NCBI GenBank assembly: GCA_014656175.1
Contig: BNBX01000014.1
Location: 1 to 64,000, forward strand
Origin: Streptomyces werraensis
GTDB taxonomy: Bacteria > Actinomycetota > Actinomycetes > Streptomycetales > Streptomycetaceae
Length of the DNA: 64,000 bases
Direction of reading: 5' to 3'
The position numbers were made by a program, and so were the translations under genes. The notes under the pieces are model-generated. The model ran no database searches and had not been told where the DNA came from. It saw only the letters and a program-made list of their open reading frames with translations. This document shows, piece by piece, positions 9,032 to 16,972 of this stretch (position 1 is the stretch's first letter; each line of letters begins with the position of its first letter).

Positions 9032-9118
9032 CAGATCCTTCCCGCGAGGACAGTCAGGGTAGCTCCCGCTGACCACACGGTGACAACATCCGGCTACGGC
9101 CGGGTGAGGATCGCTAGG

Positions 9119-9191
9119 GCCCCCGTTGTGTAGCGGCCTAGCACGCCGCCCTCTCAAGGCGGTAGCGCCGGTTCGAATCCGGTCGGGGGTA
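9119..9191 (+). tRNA. tRNA-Glu (CUC), copy 2
   Basis: This is a 73-nt cloverleaf, identical to copy 1 except for the anticodon-stem pair (CCGCC/GGCGG). The sequence preceding it (9032-9118) is spacer. Confidence 0.97.
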
Positions 9192-9212
9192 CTGACTGGT
9201 CTAAACCATCAT

Positions 9213-9284
9213 TGGTCTATGGTGTAATTGGCAGCACGACTGATTCTGGTTCAGTTAGTCTTGGTTCGAGTCCAGGTAGACCAG
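9213..9284 (+). tRNA. tRNA-Gln (CUG), copy 2
   Basis: This is a 72-nt cloverleaf with acceptor TGGTCTA/TAGACCA and anticodon CTG. Relative to the first Gln gene only the fourth acceptor pair changes (C-G to U-A), so the fold is preserved. Confidence 0.97.
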
Positions 9285-9312
9285 CTCGGACCTGCGGAAA
9301 CGCAGGGTCCAC

Positions 9313-9385
9313 GCCCCCGTTGTGTAGCGGCCTAGCACGCCGCCCTCTCAAGGCGGTAGCGCCGGTTCGAATCCGGTCGGGGGTA
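9313..9385 (+). tRNA. tRNA-Glu (CUC), copy 3
   Basis: This is a 73-nt cloverleaf, identical to copy 2. It is the last gene of the array and is followed after 6 nt by a strong hairpin. Confidence 0.97.
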
Positions 9386-9391
9386 CACCTT

Positions 9392-9423
9392 CGAAAGCCC
9401 TCCACCTCGGTGGAGGGCTTTCG
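9392..9423 (+). terminator. Terminator of the tRNA array
   Basis: Arms 9392-9406 and 9409-9423 form a stem of about 14 bp closed by a CTCG-type tetraloop, immediately downstream of the last tRNA-Glu. Confidence 0.88.
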
Positions 9424-9659
9424 TGCCGTCGGTCACTCGATGCCGTACGGCCGGGCCGACTCTTCTTCCTCCTCCTGCGCCGGCCGGTGCAGCGCGCAGC
9501 ACCGGCTCGAACGGCACCGCGGACGCCACGGCCACCTCCACCTGCCCCTTCGGCTCGTCGTGGGTCGCCAAGGACCGGTTCGCGTACCGGCCGGATCGGC
9601 CCGCGCGGCCGGAAGCGGCGGAAAGCACTGCGCCGTCGGCGGTGGCCGACGGCGCGTGA
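9423..9659 (+). CDS. Possible small ORF of unknown function
   Basis: This is a 78-codon frame whose second half has strongly G/C-biased third positions and reads like real Streptomyces coding sequence (TSTCPFGSSWVAKDRFAY). The first half is less convincing, and the GTG start falls inside the tRNA terminator. I recognise no family. A shorter start or a decayed gene is possible. It is listed because it is the only coding-like stretch between the tRNAs and ndgR. Confidence 0.28.
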   Translation: MPSVTRCRTAGPTLLPPPAPAGAARSTGSNGTADATATSTCPFGSSWVAKDRFAYRPDRPARPEAAESTAPSAVADGA

Positions 9660-9732
9660 GGCGGGGGAGGGGTTCGCCGCGGCGTTGAGGCGGACCCGTT
9701 CCCGCGGGGCGGGTGCGGTGGACGGGGGACGT

Positions 9733-10446
9733 TCAGGAGCGCCGGAGCGCCTCGGAGAGGCGGGCGGCGGCGTCGATGACGGCCTGGGCGTGCATCCGGC
9801 CCGGGTGGCGCGTCAGACGCTCGATGGGGCCGGAGACCGAGACGGCGGCCACCACACGGTTCGACGGACCGCGCACCGGCGCCGAGACGGACGCCACGCC
9901 CGGCTCGCGCTCACCGATCGACTGGGCCCAGCCGCGCCGCCGTACACCGGAGAGGGCCGTCGCCGTGAAACGGGCGCCCTGCAGACCGCGGTGCAGCCGC
10001 TCGGGCTCCTCCCAGGCCATGAGGATCTGCGCCGACGAACCCGCCTTCATGGTGAGCGTGGAGCCCACCGGTACCGTGTCCCGCAGTCCGGACAGGCGCT
10101 CCGCCGCGGCGACGCAGATACGCATGTCGCCCTGGCGGCGGTAGAGCTGGGCGCTCTCGCCCGTCACGTCGCGCAGGTGGGTCAGCACCGGGCCCGCCGT
10201 GGCGAGCAGCCGGTCCTCGCCCGCGGCCGCGGCCAGTTCGGCCAGGCGCGGGCCGAGGATGAACCGCCCCTGCATGTCACGCGCCACCATGCGGTGGTGC
10301 TCCAGCGCCACCGCGAGGCGGTGGGCCGTGGGTCGTGCCAGTCCGGTGGCACCGACCAATCCCGCGAGGGTGGCCGGGCCGGACTCCAGGGCGCTCAGGA
10401 CGAGTGCTGCCTTGTCCAGAACGCCGACGCCGCTACTGTTGTCCAT
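9733..10446 (-). CDS. ndgR: IclR-family regulator NdgR
   Basis: A 237-residue IclR-type regulator. The N-terminal winged helix (GVGVLDKAALVLSALE, then the recognition helix GLARPTAHRLAVALE) is followed by the effector domain. NdgR controls leucine and other amino-acid genes and nitrogen-source-dependent growth and antibiotic production in S. coelicolor, and it binds the leuCD promoter (literature knowledge). It is divergent from leuC. The start is taken at ATG 10446 (MDNSSG); the 32 upstream codons read through the intergenic palindrome and look non-coding. That palindrome lies 9 bp upstream of its start, which suggests autoregulation. Confidence 0.95.
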   Translation of the reverse strand: MDNSSGVGVLDKAALVLSALESGPATLAGLVGATGLARPTAHRLAVALEHHRMVARDMQGRFILGPRLAELAAAAGEDRLLATAGPVLTHLRDVTGESAQLYRRQGDMRICVAAAERLSGLRDTVPVGSTLTMKAGSSAQILMAWEEPERLHRGLQGARFTATALSGVRRRGWAQSIGEREPGVASVSAPVRGPSNRVVAAVSVSGPIERLTRHPGRMHAQAVIDAAARLSEALRRS

Positions 10447-10454
10447 GCAACGAT

Positions 10455-10483
10455 ACTTGCGTCTCACTCTGTGAAACGCAAGT
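10455..10483. promoter_or_regulatory. 29-bp near-perfect palindrome, probable NdgR operator
   Basis: ACTTGCGT at 10455-10462 is mirrored by ACGCAAGT at 10476-10483. Between them TCAC-TCT-GTGA is also palindromic, so 24 of 29 positions obey the symmetry. It sits 9 bp upstream of the ndgR start and 157 bp upstream of leuC. That is the position expected for an IclR-family dimer or tetramer site controlling both directions. Confidence 0.7.
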
Positions 10484-10639
10484 TCAATTTCTCGTGGAAC
10501 CCGCCACTCTTGAAGCACGAAGCAACGCGGCCCGTGGACCACCGGGCCTGACGGCGGACGCCCGGTGTCAGGGGCGCGGGCGCCGTCTCACAGATCTCTA
10601 GTTGGGCCGGAGGGCAACGTGCCGGCCGGAGGGAAAGCG

Positions 10640-12067
10640 ATGGGTAGGACACTCGCGGAGAAGGTCTGGGACGACCACGTCGTCCGGCGCGCCGAGGGCG
10701 AGCCCGACCTCCTCTTCATCGATCTGCACCTGCTGCACGAGGTGACCAGCCCCCAGGCCTTCGACGGCCTCCGCAAGAACGGCCGCCGGGTGCGCCGTCT
10801 CGACCTCACCATCGCGACCGAGGACCACAACACCCCGACCCTCGACATCGACAAGCCCATCGCCGACCCGGTCTCCCGGGTCCAGCTGGAGACGCTGCGC
10901 AAGAACTGCGCCGAGTTCGGCGTCCGGCTGCACCCGCTGGGCGACGTCGAGCAGGGCGTCGTGCACGTCGTCGGCCCGCAGCTCGGCCTGACCCAGCCCG
11001 GCATGACGGTGGTGTGCGGCGACTCGCACACCTCCACCCACGGCGCCTTCGGCGGGCTGGCCTTCGGCATCGGCACCTCCCAGGTCGAGCACGTCCTGGC
11101 GACCCAGACGCTGCCGATGGCCCGCCCCAAGACCATGGCGATCACGGTCAACGGCGAGCTGCCCGAGGGCGTCACCGCCAAGGACCTGATCCTGGCGATC
11201 ATCGCGAAGATCGGCACGGGCGGCGGCCAGGGCTACGTCCTGGAGTACCGCGGCGAGGCCATCGAGAAGCTCTCGATGGAGGCCCGGATGACCATCTGCA
11301 ACATGTCGATCGAGGCCGGCGCCCGCGCGGGCATGATCGCCCCCGACGAGACGACGTTCGCGTACCTCGAGGGCCGTCCGCACGCCCCGAAGGGCGAGGA
11401 CTGGGACGCGGCCGTCGCCTACTGGAAGACGCTGAAGTCCGACGACGACGCCGAGTTCGACGCCGAGGTCGTCATCGAGGCATCCGAGCTGTCGCCGTTC
11501 GTCACCTGGGGCACCAACCCGGGCCAGGGCGCCCCGCTCTCCGCGTCGGTCCCCGACCCCGCCTCGTACGAGGACGCCTCGGAGCGGCTCGCCGCCGAAA
11601 AGGCCCTGGAATACATGGGGTTGGAGGCCGGGCAGCCGCTGAGCTCCATCAAGGTGGACACCGTCTTCGTAGGTTCCTGCACCAACGGCCGTATCGAGGA
11701 CCTGCGCGCCGCCGCGGACGTCATCAAGGGCCGCAAAGTCGCCGACGGCGTACGGATGCTGGTCGTCCCCGGTTCCGCGCGGGTGGGTCTGCAGGCCGTC
11801 TCCGAGGGACTGGACGTGGTCTTCAAGGAGGCCGGCGCCGAGTGGCGGCACGCGGGCTGCTCGATGTGCCTGGGCATGAACCCGGACCAGCTCGCCCCCG
11901 GTGAGCGCTCCGCCTCCACCTCCAACCGCAACTTCGAGGGCCGGCAGGGCAAGGGCGGCCGGACGCACCTGGTGTCCCCGCAGGTCGCCGCGGCCACCGC
12001 GGTCCTCGGCCACCTGGCCTCCCCGGCCGACCTCGCCGCCGCCGACCGCACGCCCGCTGGAGTCTGA
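10640..12067 (+). CDS. leuC: 3-isopropylmalate dehydratase large subunit
   Basis: This is a 475-residue aconitase-family protein, the [4Fe-4S] subunit that isomerises 2- to 3-isopropylmalate in leucine synthesis. Cluster cysteines are in [14 protein letters not shown] and [12 protein letters not shown]. The family motifs TEDHNTPT and [14 protein letters not shown] are present. The start is ATG 10640 with GGAGGGAAAG at ideal spacing; the upstream in-frame extension is leader. leuD follows after 6 nt. Control by NdgR is expected from the intergenic palindrome. Confidence 0.97.
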   Translation: MGRTLAEKVWDDHVVRRAEGEPDLLFIDLHLLHEVTSPQAFDGLRKNGRRVRRLDLTIATEDHNTPTLDIDKPIADPVSRVQLETLRKNCAEFGVRLHPLGDVEQGVVHVVGPQLGLTQPGMTVVCGDSHTSTHGAFGGLAFGIGTSQVEHVLATQTLPMARPKTMAITVNGELPEGVTAKDLILAIIAKIGTGGGQGYVLEYRGEAIEKLSMEARMTICNMSIEAGARAGMIAPDETTFAYLEGRPHAPKGEDWDAAVAYWKTLKSDDDAEFDAEVVIEASELSPFVTWGTNPGQGAPLSASVPDPASYEDASERLAAEKALEYMGLEAGQPLSSIKVDTVFVGSCTNGRIEDLRAAADVIKGRKVADGVRMLVVPGSARVGLQAVSEGLDVVFKEAGAEWRHAGCSMCLGMNPDQLAPGERSASTSNRNFEGRQGKGGRTHLVSPQVAAATAVLGHLASPADLAAADRTPAGV

Positions 12068-12073
12068 TCAGCC

Positions 12074-12667
12074 ATGGAAGCATTCACCACCCACACCGGC
12101 CGGGCCGTCCCGCTGCGCCGCAGCAACGTCGACACCGACCAGATCATCCCGGCCCACTGGCTCAAGAAGGTCACGCGGGACGGGTTCGAGGACGGGCTCT
12201 TCGAGGCCTGGCGCAAGGACCCCGAGTTCGTGCTCAACCGGCCCGAGCGCGAGGGCGCCACGGTCCTGGTGGCCGGCCCCGACTTCGGCACCGGCTCCTC
12301 CCGTGAGCACGCCGTCTGGGCGCTGCAGAACTACGGCTTCAAGGCCGTGATCTCCTCCCGCTTCGCCGACATCTTCCGTGGCAACTCGCTGAAGAACGGC
12401 CTGCTGACGGTCGTCCTCGACCAGAAGATCGTCGACGCCCTGTGGGAGCTCACCGAGGCCGACCCCACCGCCGAGATCACCGTCGACCTCGAGGCCCGCG
12501 AGGTGCGCGCCGAGGGCGTCAACGCCCCCTTCGAGCTGGACGAGAACTCCCGCTGGCGGCTGCTGAACGGCCTCGACGACATCTCCATCACGCTGCAGAA
12601 CGAGGCGGACATCGCCGCGTACGAGGCGAAGCGCCCGTCCTTCAAGCCGCGGACCCTCACGGCCTGA
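12074..12667 (+). CDS. leuD: 3-isopropylmalate dehydratase small subunit
   Basis: A 197-residue swivelling domain that completes the LeuCD isomerase. It shows the family hallmarks [16 protein letters not shown] at the start and [17 protein letters not shown], the substrate-binding loop, in the middle. Length is normal. Only 6 nt separate it from leuC, and a strong palindromic terminator follows. No strong ribosome-binding site precedes it, so coupling to leuC is likely. Confidence 0.97.
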   Translation: MEAFTTHTGRAVPLRRSNVDTDQIIPAHWLKKVTRDGFEDGLFEAWRKDPEFVLNRPEREGATVLVAGPDFGTGSSREHAVWALQNYGFKAVISSRFADIFRGNSLKNGLLTVVLDQKIVDALWELTEADPTAEITVDLEAREVRAEGVNAPFELDENSRWRLLNGLDDISITLQNEADIAAYEAKRPSFKPRTLTA

Positions 12668-12720
12668 CCCTCGCGCCGAAGTCTTCGGCAGAGGTCGACT
12701 TTCGGCCACCGCGTCACTCC

Positions 12721-12757
12721 GCCCGTACCCCCGATCGGACCGATCGGGGGTACGGGC
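12721..12757 (+). terminator. leuCD terminator
   Basis: Arms of 18 bp (12721-12738 and 12740-12757) are perfectly complementary around a single central base. The functional hairpin would have a short loop at the apex. Confidence 0.85.
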
Positions 12758-12928
12758 GTCTTCGTACCCGTTCGGCTCCGCGTGCCGTCTTGAGAGCCGC
12801 CAACTTGCCACGTTAAGAAGGTGGTTGTCGGGGTACACGTGTCACGTGCCCGTGGATCCCGGGTGTGCGCGGACGGCCGTCCGGCGCGGCAGTTGCCCCC
12901 TGCGCAGGCGACAACTCGCCCCAGATGG

Positions 12929-12934
12929 CACAAT
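12929..12934 (+). promoter_or_regulatory. Candidate -10 element for a leaderless transcript
   Basis: CACAAT within GGCACAAT ends 6 nt before ATG 12941, and there is no ribosome-binding site. The same GCACAAT octamer context recurs upstream of rpsP (52040) and the DUF2469 gene (58921). No matching -35 was found at proper spacing. Confidence 0.3.
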
Positions 12935-12940
12935 CTGTGC

Positions 12941-13171
12941 ATGGAACACGACGGCCAACTCCAGCTCTATACGGCGGTCGCGGTCCGGCTCAAGGAAGCG
13001 CACTCAAGGGTGCGCGCACTGCAAGTCCCGGAGGGCGTACGGATGGCGCTGACCCGGAAGCTGTTGGTCATTACGGCCGCGGCCAAACATGATCTCGCCG
13101 GTGCGGCAAGGGGTCTGGAGCGGTTCATGGCGGACCTCGACGAGGGGCGGATCCCCGACGAGGAACGCTGA
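12941..13171 (+). CDS. Conserved small hypothetical protein
   Basis: This is a 76-residue hydrophilic, helix-rich protein (LYTAVAVRLKEAHSRVRAL, then a short basic segment). There is no signal peptide, membrane segment or cysteine. I do not recognise a named domain, but codon usage is typical, and I recall a gene of this kind at this place in other Streptomyces. The start is ATG 12941 rather than the upstream ATG 12821, because that extension is non-coding in character. It lies between leuD and hupS and has its own likely promoter. Confidence 0.75.
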   Translation: MEHDGQLQLYTAVAVRLKEAHSRVRALQVPEGVRMALTRKLLVITAAAKHDLAGAARGLERFMADLDEGRIPDEER

Positions 13172-13227
13172 ACCGGTCGAGACAGCCGAGTTCGTTGCGG
13201 CACAAGGGTGATTAGCCCGTTTCGTGT

Positions 13228-13256
13228 TTGATTTGCGGTATATATCTGCCTAACGT
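13228..13256 (+). promoter_or_regulatory. Probable hupS promoter
   Basis: TTGATT (13228-13233), a 17-nt spacer and TAACGT (13251-13256) form a good vegetative-type promoter about 50 nt upstream of the hupS start, in an unusually A/T-rich stretch. Confidence 0.6.
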
Positions 13257-13306
13257 GCGAAAAGCTTGAACACATTCGTTCTGGCGATGTCTCCGAAGGG
13301 GAAGAC

Positions 13307-13945
13307 GTGAACAAGGCGCAGCTCGTAGAAGCGATTGCCGACAAGGTGGGCGGCCGCCAGCAGGCCGCCGACGCCGTCGACCACGTACTGGACGCCATCG
13401 TCCGCGCGGTCGTCGCGGGGGAGCGGGTCTCGGTCACCGGCTTCGGTTCGTTCGAGAAGGTCGACCGCCCCGCCCGCTACGCCCGCAACCCGCAGACGGG
13501 CGAGCGGGTTCGGGTCAAGAAGACCTCCGTCCCGCGCTTCCGCGCCGGCCAGGGCTTCAAAGACCTGGTCAGCGGCTCGAAGAAGCTGCCGCGCGGCGGC
13601 GAGGTCGCCGTGAAGAAGGCCCCCAAGGGCAGCCTCACCGGCGGCGCTTCGGCGACGGTGAAGAAGGCCGCGGCCAAGAAGACCACGGCCAAGAAGGCCG
13701 CCACTGCCAAGAAGACGGCCGCGAAGAAGACCACGGCCAAGAAGGCCACCGCCAAGACCACGGCGAGCAAGACCACGGCGAAGAAGGCCCCCGCCAAGTC
13801 GACGGCCGCGGCCAAGAGCACCGCCGCGAAGAAGACCACGGCGAAGAAGGCCCCGGCGAAGAAGGCGACGGCCACGAAGGCCCCCGCCAAGAAGTCGACC
13901 GCGCGCAAGACCACCGCGAAGAAGACCACCGCCCGCAAGAAGTAG
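13307..13945 (+). CDS. hupS: HU-type nucleoid protein with lysine-rich tail (HupS)
   Basis: This is a 212-residue protein from GTG 13307 with GAAGGGGAAGAC upstream. Residues 1 to about 94 are a bacterial HU fold (MNKAQLVEAIADKVG, and the GFGSFEKVDRPARYARNP arm). Residues from about 107 to the end are a histone H1-like tail of AAKKTTAKK-type repeats. It binds and condenses DNA. Streptomyces has two HU paralogs; the tailed one, HupS, is linked to nucleoid compaction in spores. The tail is repetitive in DNA as well as protein, so its length may vary between strains. Confidence 0.96.
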   Translation: MNKAQLVEAIADKVGGRQQAADAVDHVLDAIVRAVVAGERVSVTGFGSFEKVDRPARYARNPQTGERVRVKKTSVPRFRAGQGFKDLVSGSKKLPRGGEVAVKKAPKGSLTGGASATVKKAAAKKTTAKKAATAKKTAAKKTTAKKATAKTTASKTTAKKAPAKSTAAAKSTAAKKTTAKKAPAKKATATKAPAKKSTARKTTAKKTTARKK

Positions 13946-13988
13946 CGGACGCCTCGTCTCCCCCTTCGGGCAAGCGGTACTCATGTGT

Positions 13989-14018
13989 CGGGCCGGACTC
14001 CCCCGGGAGCCCGGCCCG
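13989..14018. terminator. Bidirectional hairpin between hupS and the minus-strand pair
   Basis: A stem of about 13 bp (CGGGCCGG, one mismatch, CTCCC, paired to the mirror sequence ending at 14018) lies in the convergent gap between hupS and the gene at 14046. Confidence 0.75.
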
Positions 14019-14045
14019 CGGTGTGTCCGGGGCCGCCGGCGCCCG

Positions 14046-14249
14046 TCAGAACGTCTGCAGCGTCACCAGCGTGATCCGCAGGGACGCACCCTCGCCCTCC
14101 GTCTCCAGCCGCACCCGCTGCCCGGGACGCAGCAGCCGCAGGCCCCCCGCGTCGAACGCCGCGGCGTCGAAGGGGACCGGGGTGCCGTCGTCCAGCAGCA
14201 CCTGACCGCTGCGGCTGTCGGGGTCGTAGGTGTACGCGGTGGCCTGCAT
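14046..14249 (-). CDS. Small cold-shock-domain-like protein
   Basis: A 67-residue protein with ATG at 14249. The pattern GQVLLDDGTPVPFDAAAF, then LRPGQRVRLETEG, then a strand-rich end recalls a shortened, divergent cold-shock/OB fold. The aromatic RNP motifs of true CspA proteins are not preserved. It lies 10 nt downstream of cofC and is probably co-transcribed with it. I infer nucleic-acid binding only weakly; codon use is normal. Confidence 0.7.
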   Translation of the reverse strand: MQATAYTYDPDSRSGQVLLDDGTPVPFDAAAFDAGGLRLLRPGQRVRLETEGEGASLRITLVTLQTF

Positions 14250-14259
14250 GTGCGGCAGC

Positions 14260-14898
14260 CTACTGCTGCCCGGCGGGCAGCCGCGCGGCGGCCGCGGCCG
14301 TGCGGGGACCGACGCCCAGCGCCAGCGCGGCCCGCAGATCCCCTCCGGTGTCCACGTCCTGGCGCACGGAGTCGACCGCGTCGAGCGTGAGCTCCACCGC
14401 GCCGGACGCCCGGTGCCTGGCGCGCGAACCGACGCCGAATTGCGGACGCAGTTCACGGCCGCGGCTCGCGGCGAGAAGAGTCGTGCCGAGTCCCGCGGAA
14501 TCCGCGAGAAAGGACCGCGGGAATTCCGCCGCCGCGTCCAGCACCCGGGCCAGTTCGGAAGGGCGCAGCGCCGGCAGATCCGCGTTCAGCGCCGCCACCG
14601 GGGCCGCGCGGCGGGCGGCGCCCACCACCGTCGCCGCATGGGCGAGCGCGGCGTTGAGCCCGGCCCGCGGAAGGTCGGGGAGGGTCCCGGCGCCCAGCGC
14701 CGCCAGCTCGCGCGCGGCCAGGGCGTCGTTGGTGACGACCACCACATCCCGCACCGCCGGACAGCCGAGCGCGGCGGCCACCGTGTCCTGCGCGAACGCC
14801 AGCGCCAGACCCGGCCGCAGACCGTCGTCCGCGGTGTCCGCCAGCCTGCTCTTGGCCTGCGGCAGGGGCTTCAGGGGTACCACCAAGGTCCACTGCAC
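14260..14898 (-). CDS. cofC: Phosphoenolpyruvate/2-phospho-L-lactate guanylyltransferase (F420 synthesis)
   Basis: This is a 212-residue CofC/FbiD-family nucleotidyltransferase. The N-terminal VVPLKPLPQAKSRLAD is the NTP-binding segment with the catalytic Lys. VVVVTND and NADLPALRPSELARVL are the other core motifs. It activates phosphoenolpyruvate or 2-phospholactate with GTP to make the side-chain precursor of coenzyme F420. The rest of the F420 pathway is not in the window. It is divergent from plsC and precedes the small cold-shock-like gene. Confidence 0.9.
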   Translation of the reverse strand: MQWTLVVPLKPLPQAKSRLADTADDGLRPGLALAFAQDTVAAALGCPAVRDVVVVTNDALAARELAALGAGTLPDLPRAGLNAALAHAATVVGAARRAAPVAALNADLPALRPSELARVLDAAAEFPRSFLADSAGLGTTLLAASRGRELRPQFGVGSRARHRASGAVELTLDAVDSVRQDVDTGGDLRAALALGVGPRTAAAAARLPAGQQ

Positions 14899-15073
14899 GA
14901 GTGTTGCGTCCCTCTCTTGTCACGGCCATTGTCCCCCGGGGCGGCCGACGGCCGCGGGACCGGGCGTACGGTGTTCTCGACAGACCGGCGGCCCGGGGCG
15001 ACACTTGTGCGGCCCGCCCGGCCTTGAGGGGGCCGGGACCTGGGCCTGTCGTCCGTAAGAGGAAGGTGTACTC

Positions 15074-15883
15074 GTGCCGCGCCGCAGAATCGGCTTCTGG
15101 TACCGCTTCGCCGCGGTGATCTGCAAACCGCCGCTGGTGGTACTGCTCAAGCGGGACTGGCGCGGAATGGAGAACATTCCGGCCGAGGGTGGATTCATCA
15201 CCGCGGTGAACCACAATTCGCACATCGATCCTTTGGCCTACGCGCACTTCCAGTACAACACCGGCCGTGTTCCGCGATTCCTCGCGAAGAGCGGGCTTTT
15301 CAACAAGGGATTCGTCGGCGCCGCGATGCGCGGCACCGGGCAGATTCCCGTCTACCGCGAGAGCACGGACGCGCTGAGCGCCTTCCGCGCCGCCATCGAC
15401 GCCGTGGAGCGCGGCGAGTGCGTCGCCTTCTATCCCGAGGGCACCCTCACCCGGGACCCGGACGGCTGGCCCATGACCGGCAAGACCGGCGCCGCGCGCG
15501 TCGCGCTGCAGACCAAGTGCCCGGTGATCCCGGTCGCCCAGTGGGGCGCCAACGAACTGCTCCCGCCGTACGCCAGGAAGCCGCGGCTGTTCCCGCGCAA
15601 GACCAGCAGGGTGCTGGCCGGCCCGCCGGTCGACCTGTCGCGCTTCTACGACCGGGAGATGACGCCGGAACTCCTCAAGGAGGCCACCGAGGCGATCATG
15701 GCCGCCGTGACCCGCCTGCTGGAGGAGATCCGCGGCGAGAAGGCCCCCGAGACGCCCTACGACCCGCGCGTGGAGCGGATGGAGCAGCGCCGCCGGACGC
15801 GCGCGCAGCGCAACGGGCAGGACCGCACCCGCGGCGAGCGCGCCGCCGTCCGGGAAGCACGCGAAGAGGGGCTGGGCACGTGA
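15074..15883 (+). CDS. plsC: 1-acyl-sn-glycerol-3-phosphate acyltransferase (PlsC family)
   Basis: A 269-residue membrane-associated acyltransferase. The catalytic NHxxxxD is in AVNHNSHIDPLAY (about residue 43), and the glycerophosphate-binding motifs are GTGQIPVYRE and FYPEGTLTRD. It adds the second acyl chain to make phosphatidic acid. The C-terminus is a charged, Arg/Glu-rich tail. Its stop overlaps the gpsA start (GTGA), so acyltransferase and glycerol-3-phosphate supply are translationally coupled. The start is GTG 15074 with AGAGGAAGG upstream. Confidence 0.93.
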   Translation: MPRRRIGFWYRFAAVICKPPLVVLLKRDWRGMENIPAEGGFITAVNHNSHIDPLAYAHFQYNTGRVPRFLAKSGLFNKGFVGAAMRGTGQIPVYRESTDALSAFRAAIDAVERGECVAFYPEGTLTRDPDGWPMTGKTGAARVALQTKCPVIPVAQWGANELLPPYARKPRLFPRKTSRVLAGPPVDLSRFYDREMTPELLKEATEAIMAAVTRLLEEIRGEKAPETPYDPRVERMEQRRRTRAQRNGQDRTRGERAAVREAREEGLGT

Positions 15884-16890
15884 GCAAGCCGGTCAAGGCG
15901 GCCGTCTTCGGCACCGGATCGTGGGGGACGGCCTTCGGCATGGTCCTCGCCGACGCGGGCTGCGACGTCGTGCTGTGGGGACGCCGCCCCGAACTCGCCG
16001 AGGCGATCAACTCCACCCGCACCAACCCCGACTACCTGCCCGGGGTCGAACTCCCCGACAGCCTGCGGGCCACCTCGGACGCCGCCGAGGCCGCGCGCGC
16101 CGCCGACTTCACCGTCCTCGCCGTGCCCTCGCAGACGCTGCGCGGCAACCTCGCGCAGTGGCGGGACCTGCTCGCGCCGCGCACGGTGCTGGTGTCCCTG
16201 ATGAAGGGCGTCGAACTCGGCTCCGCGATGCGCATGAGCGAGGTCATCGAGGACGTCGCCAAGGTCGGCCGGGAGCGGATCGCCGTGGTGACCGGCCCCA
16301 ACCTGGCCCGCGAGATCGCCGCCCGGATGCCGGCCGCCGCCGTCGTCGCCTGCACCGACGAAGAGGTCGCCCGGCGGCTCCAGACCGCCTGCCACACCCC
16401 GTACTTCCGGCCGTACACCAACACCGACGTCATCGGCTGCGAGCTGGGCGGCGCGGTGAAGAACGTCATCGGGCTGGCCGTCGGCATCGCGGACGGCATG
16501 GGGCTCGGCGACAACACCAAGGGCTCGCTCATCACCCGCGGCCTCGCCGAGACCACCCGGCTCGGCGTCGCGCTGGGCGCCGACCCGCTGACCTTCTCCG
16601 GACTCGCGGGCCTGGGCGACCTGGTGGCCACCTGCTCCTCGCCGCTGTCCCGCAACCACACCTTCGGCACCAACCTCGGCAAGGGGCTGACCCTGCAGGA
16701 GACCATCGCGGTCACCAAGCAGACCGCCGAGGGCGTCAAGTCCTGTGAATCGGTGCTGGACCTGGCCCGCCGGCACGGCGTCGACATGCCGCTCACCGAG
16801 ACGGTCGTCGGGATCGTGCACGAGGGCAAGCCCCCTCAGGTGGCCCTGAAGGAGCTGATGTCGCGCAGCGCCAAGCCCGAGCGACGCTGA
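15880..16890 (+). CDS. gpsA: Glycerol-3-phosphate dehydrogenase [NAD(P)+]
   Basis: This is a 336-residue enzyme that reduces dihydroxyacetone phosphate to glycerol-3-phosphate for phospholipids. The Rossmann motif FGTGSWGTAFGMVLADAG is at the start, the catalytic Lys lies in GAVKNVIGLAVGIADG, and the substrate loop is NTKGSLITRGLAETTRLG. GTG 15880 overlaps the plsC stop by 4 nt. An open frame extends upstream through plsC, but it is a shadow. Confidence 0.96.
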   Translation: MSKPVKAAVFGTGSWGTAFGMVLADAGCDVVLWGRRPELAEAINSTRTNPDYLPGVELPDSLRATSDAAEAARAADFTVLAVPSQTLRGNLAQWRDLLAPRTVLVSLMKGVELGSAMRMSEVIEDVAKVGRERIAVVTGPNLAREIAARMPAAAVVACTDEEVARRLQTACHTPYFRPYTNTDVIGCELGGAVKNVIGLAVGIADGMGLGDNTKGSLITRGLAETTRLGVALGADPLTFSGLAGLGDLVATCSSPLSRNHTFGTNLGKGLTLQETIAVTKQTAEGVKSCESVLDLARRHGVDMPLTETVVGIVHEGKPPQVALKELMSRSAKPERR

Positions 16891-16972
16891 GCGACGGCCC
16901 CCTCCGTTCGGCCCACGCACGGCGTTGCGGGCGCTGTATCCCGGCTCCGGCAGCGGGTACGCTCGTCGCGAT

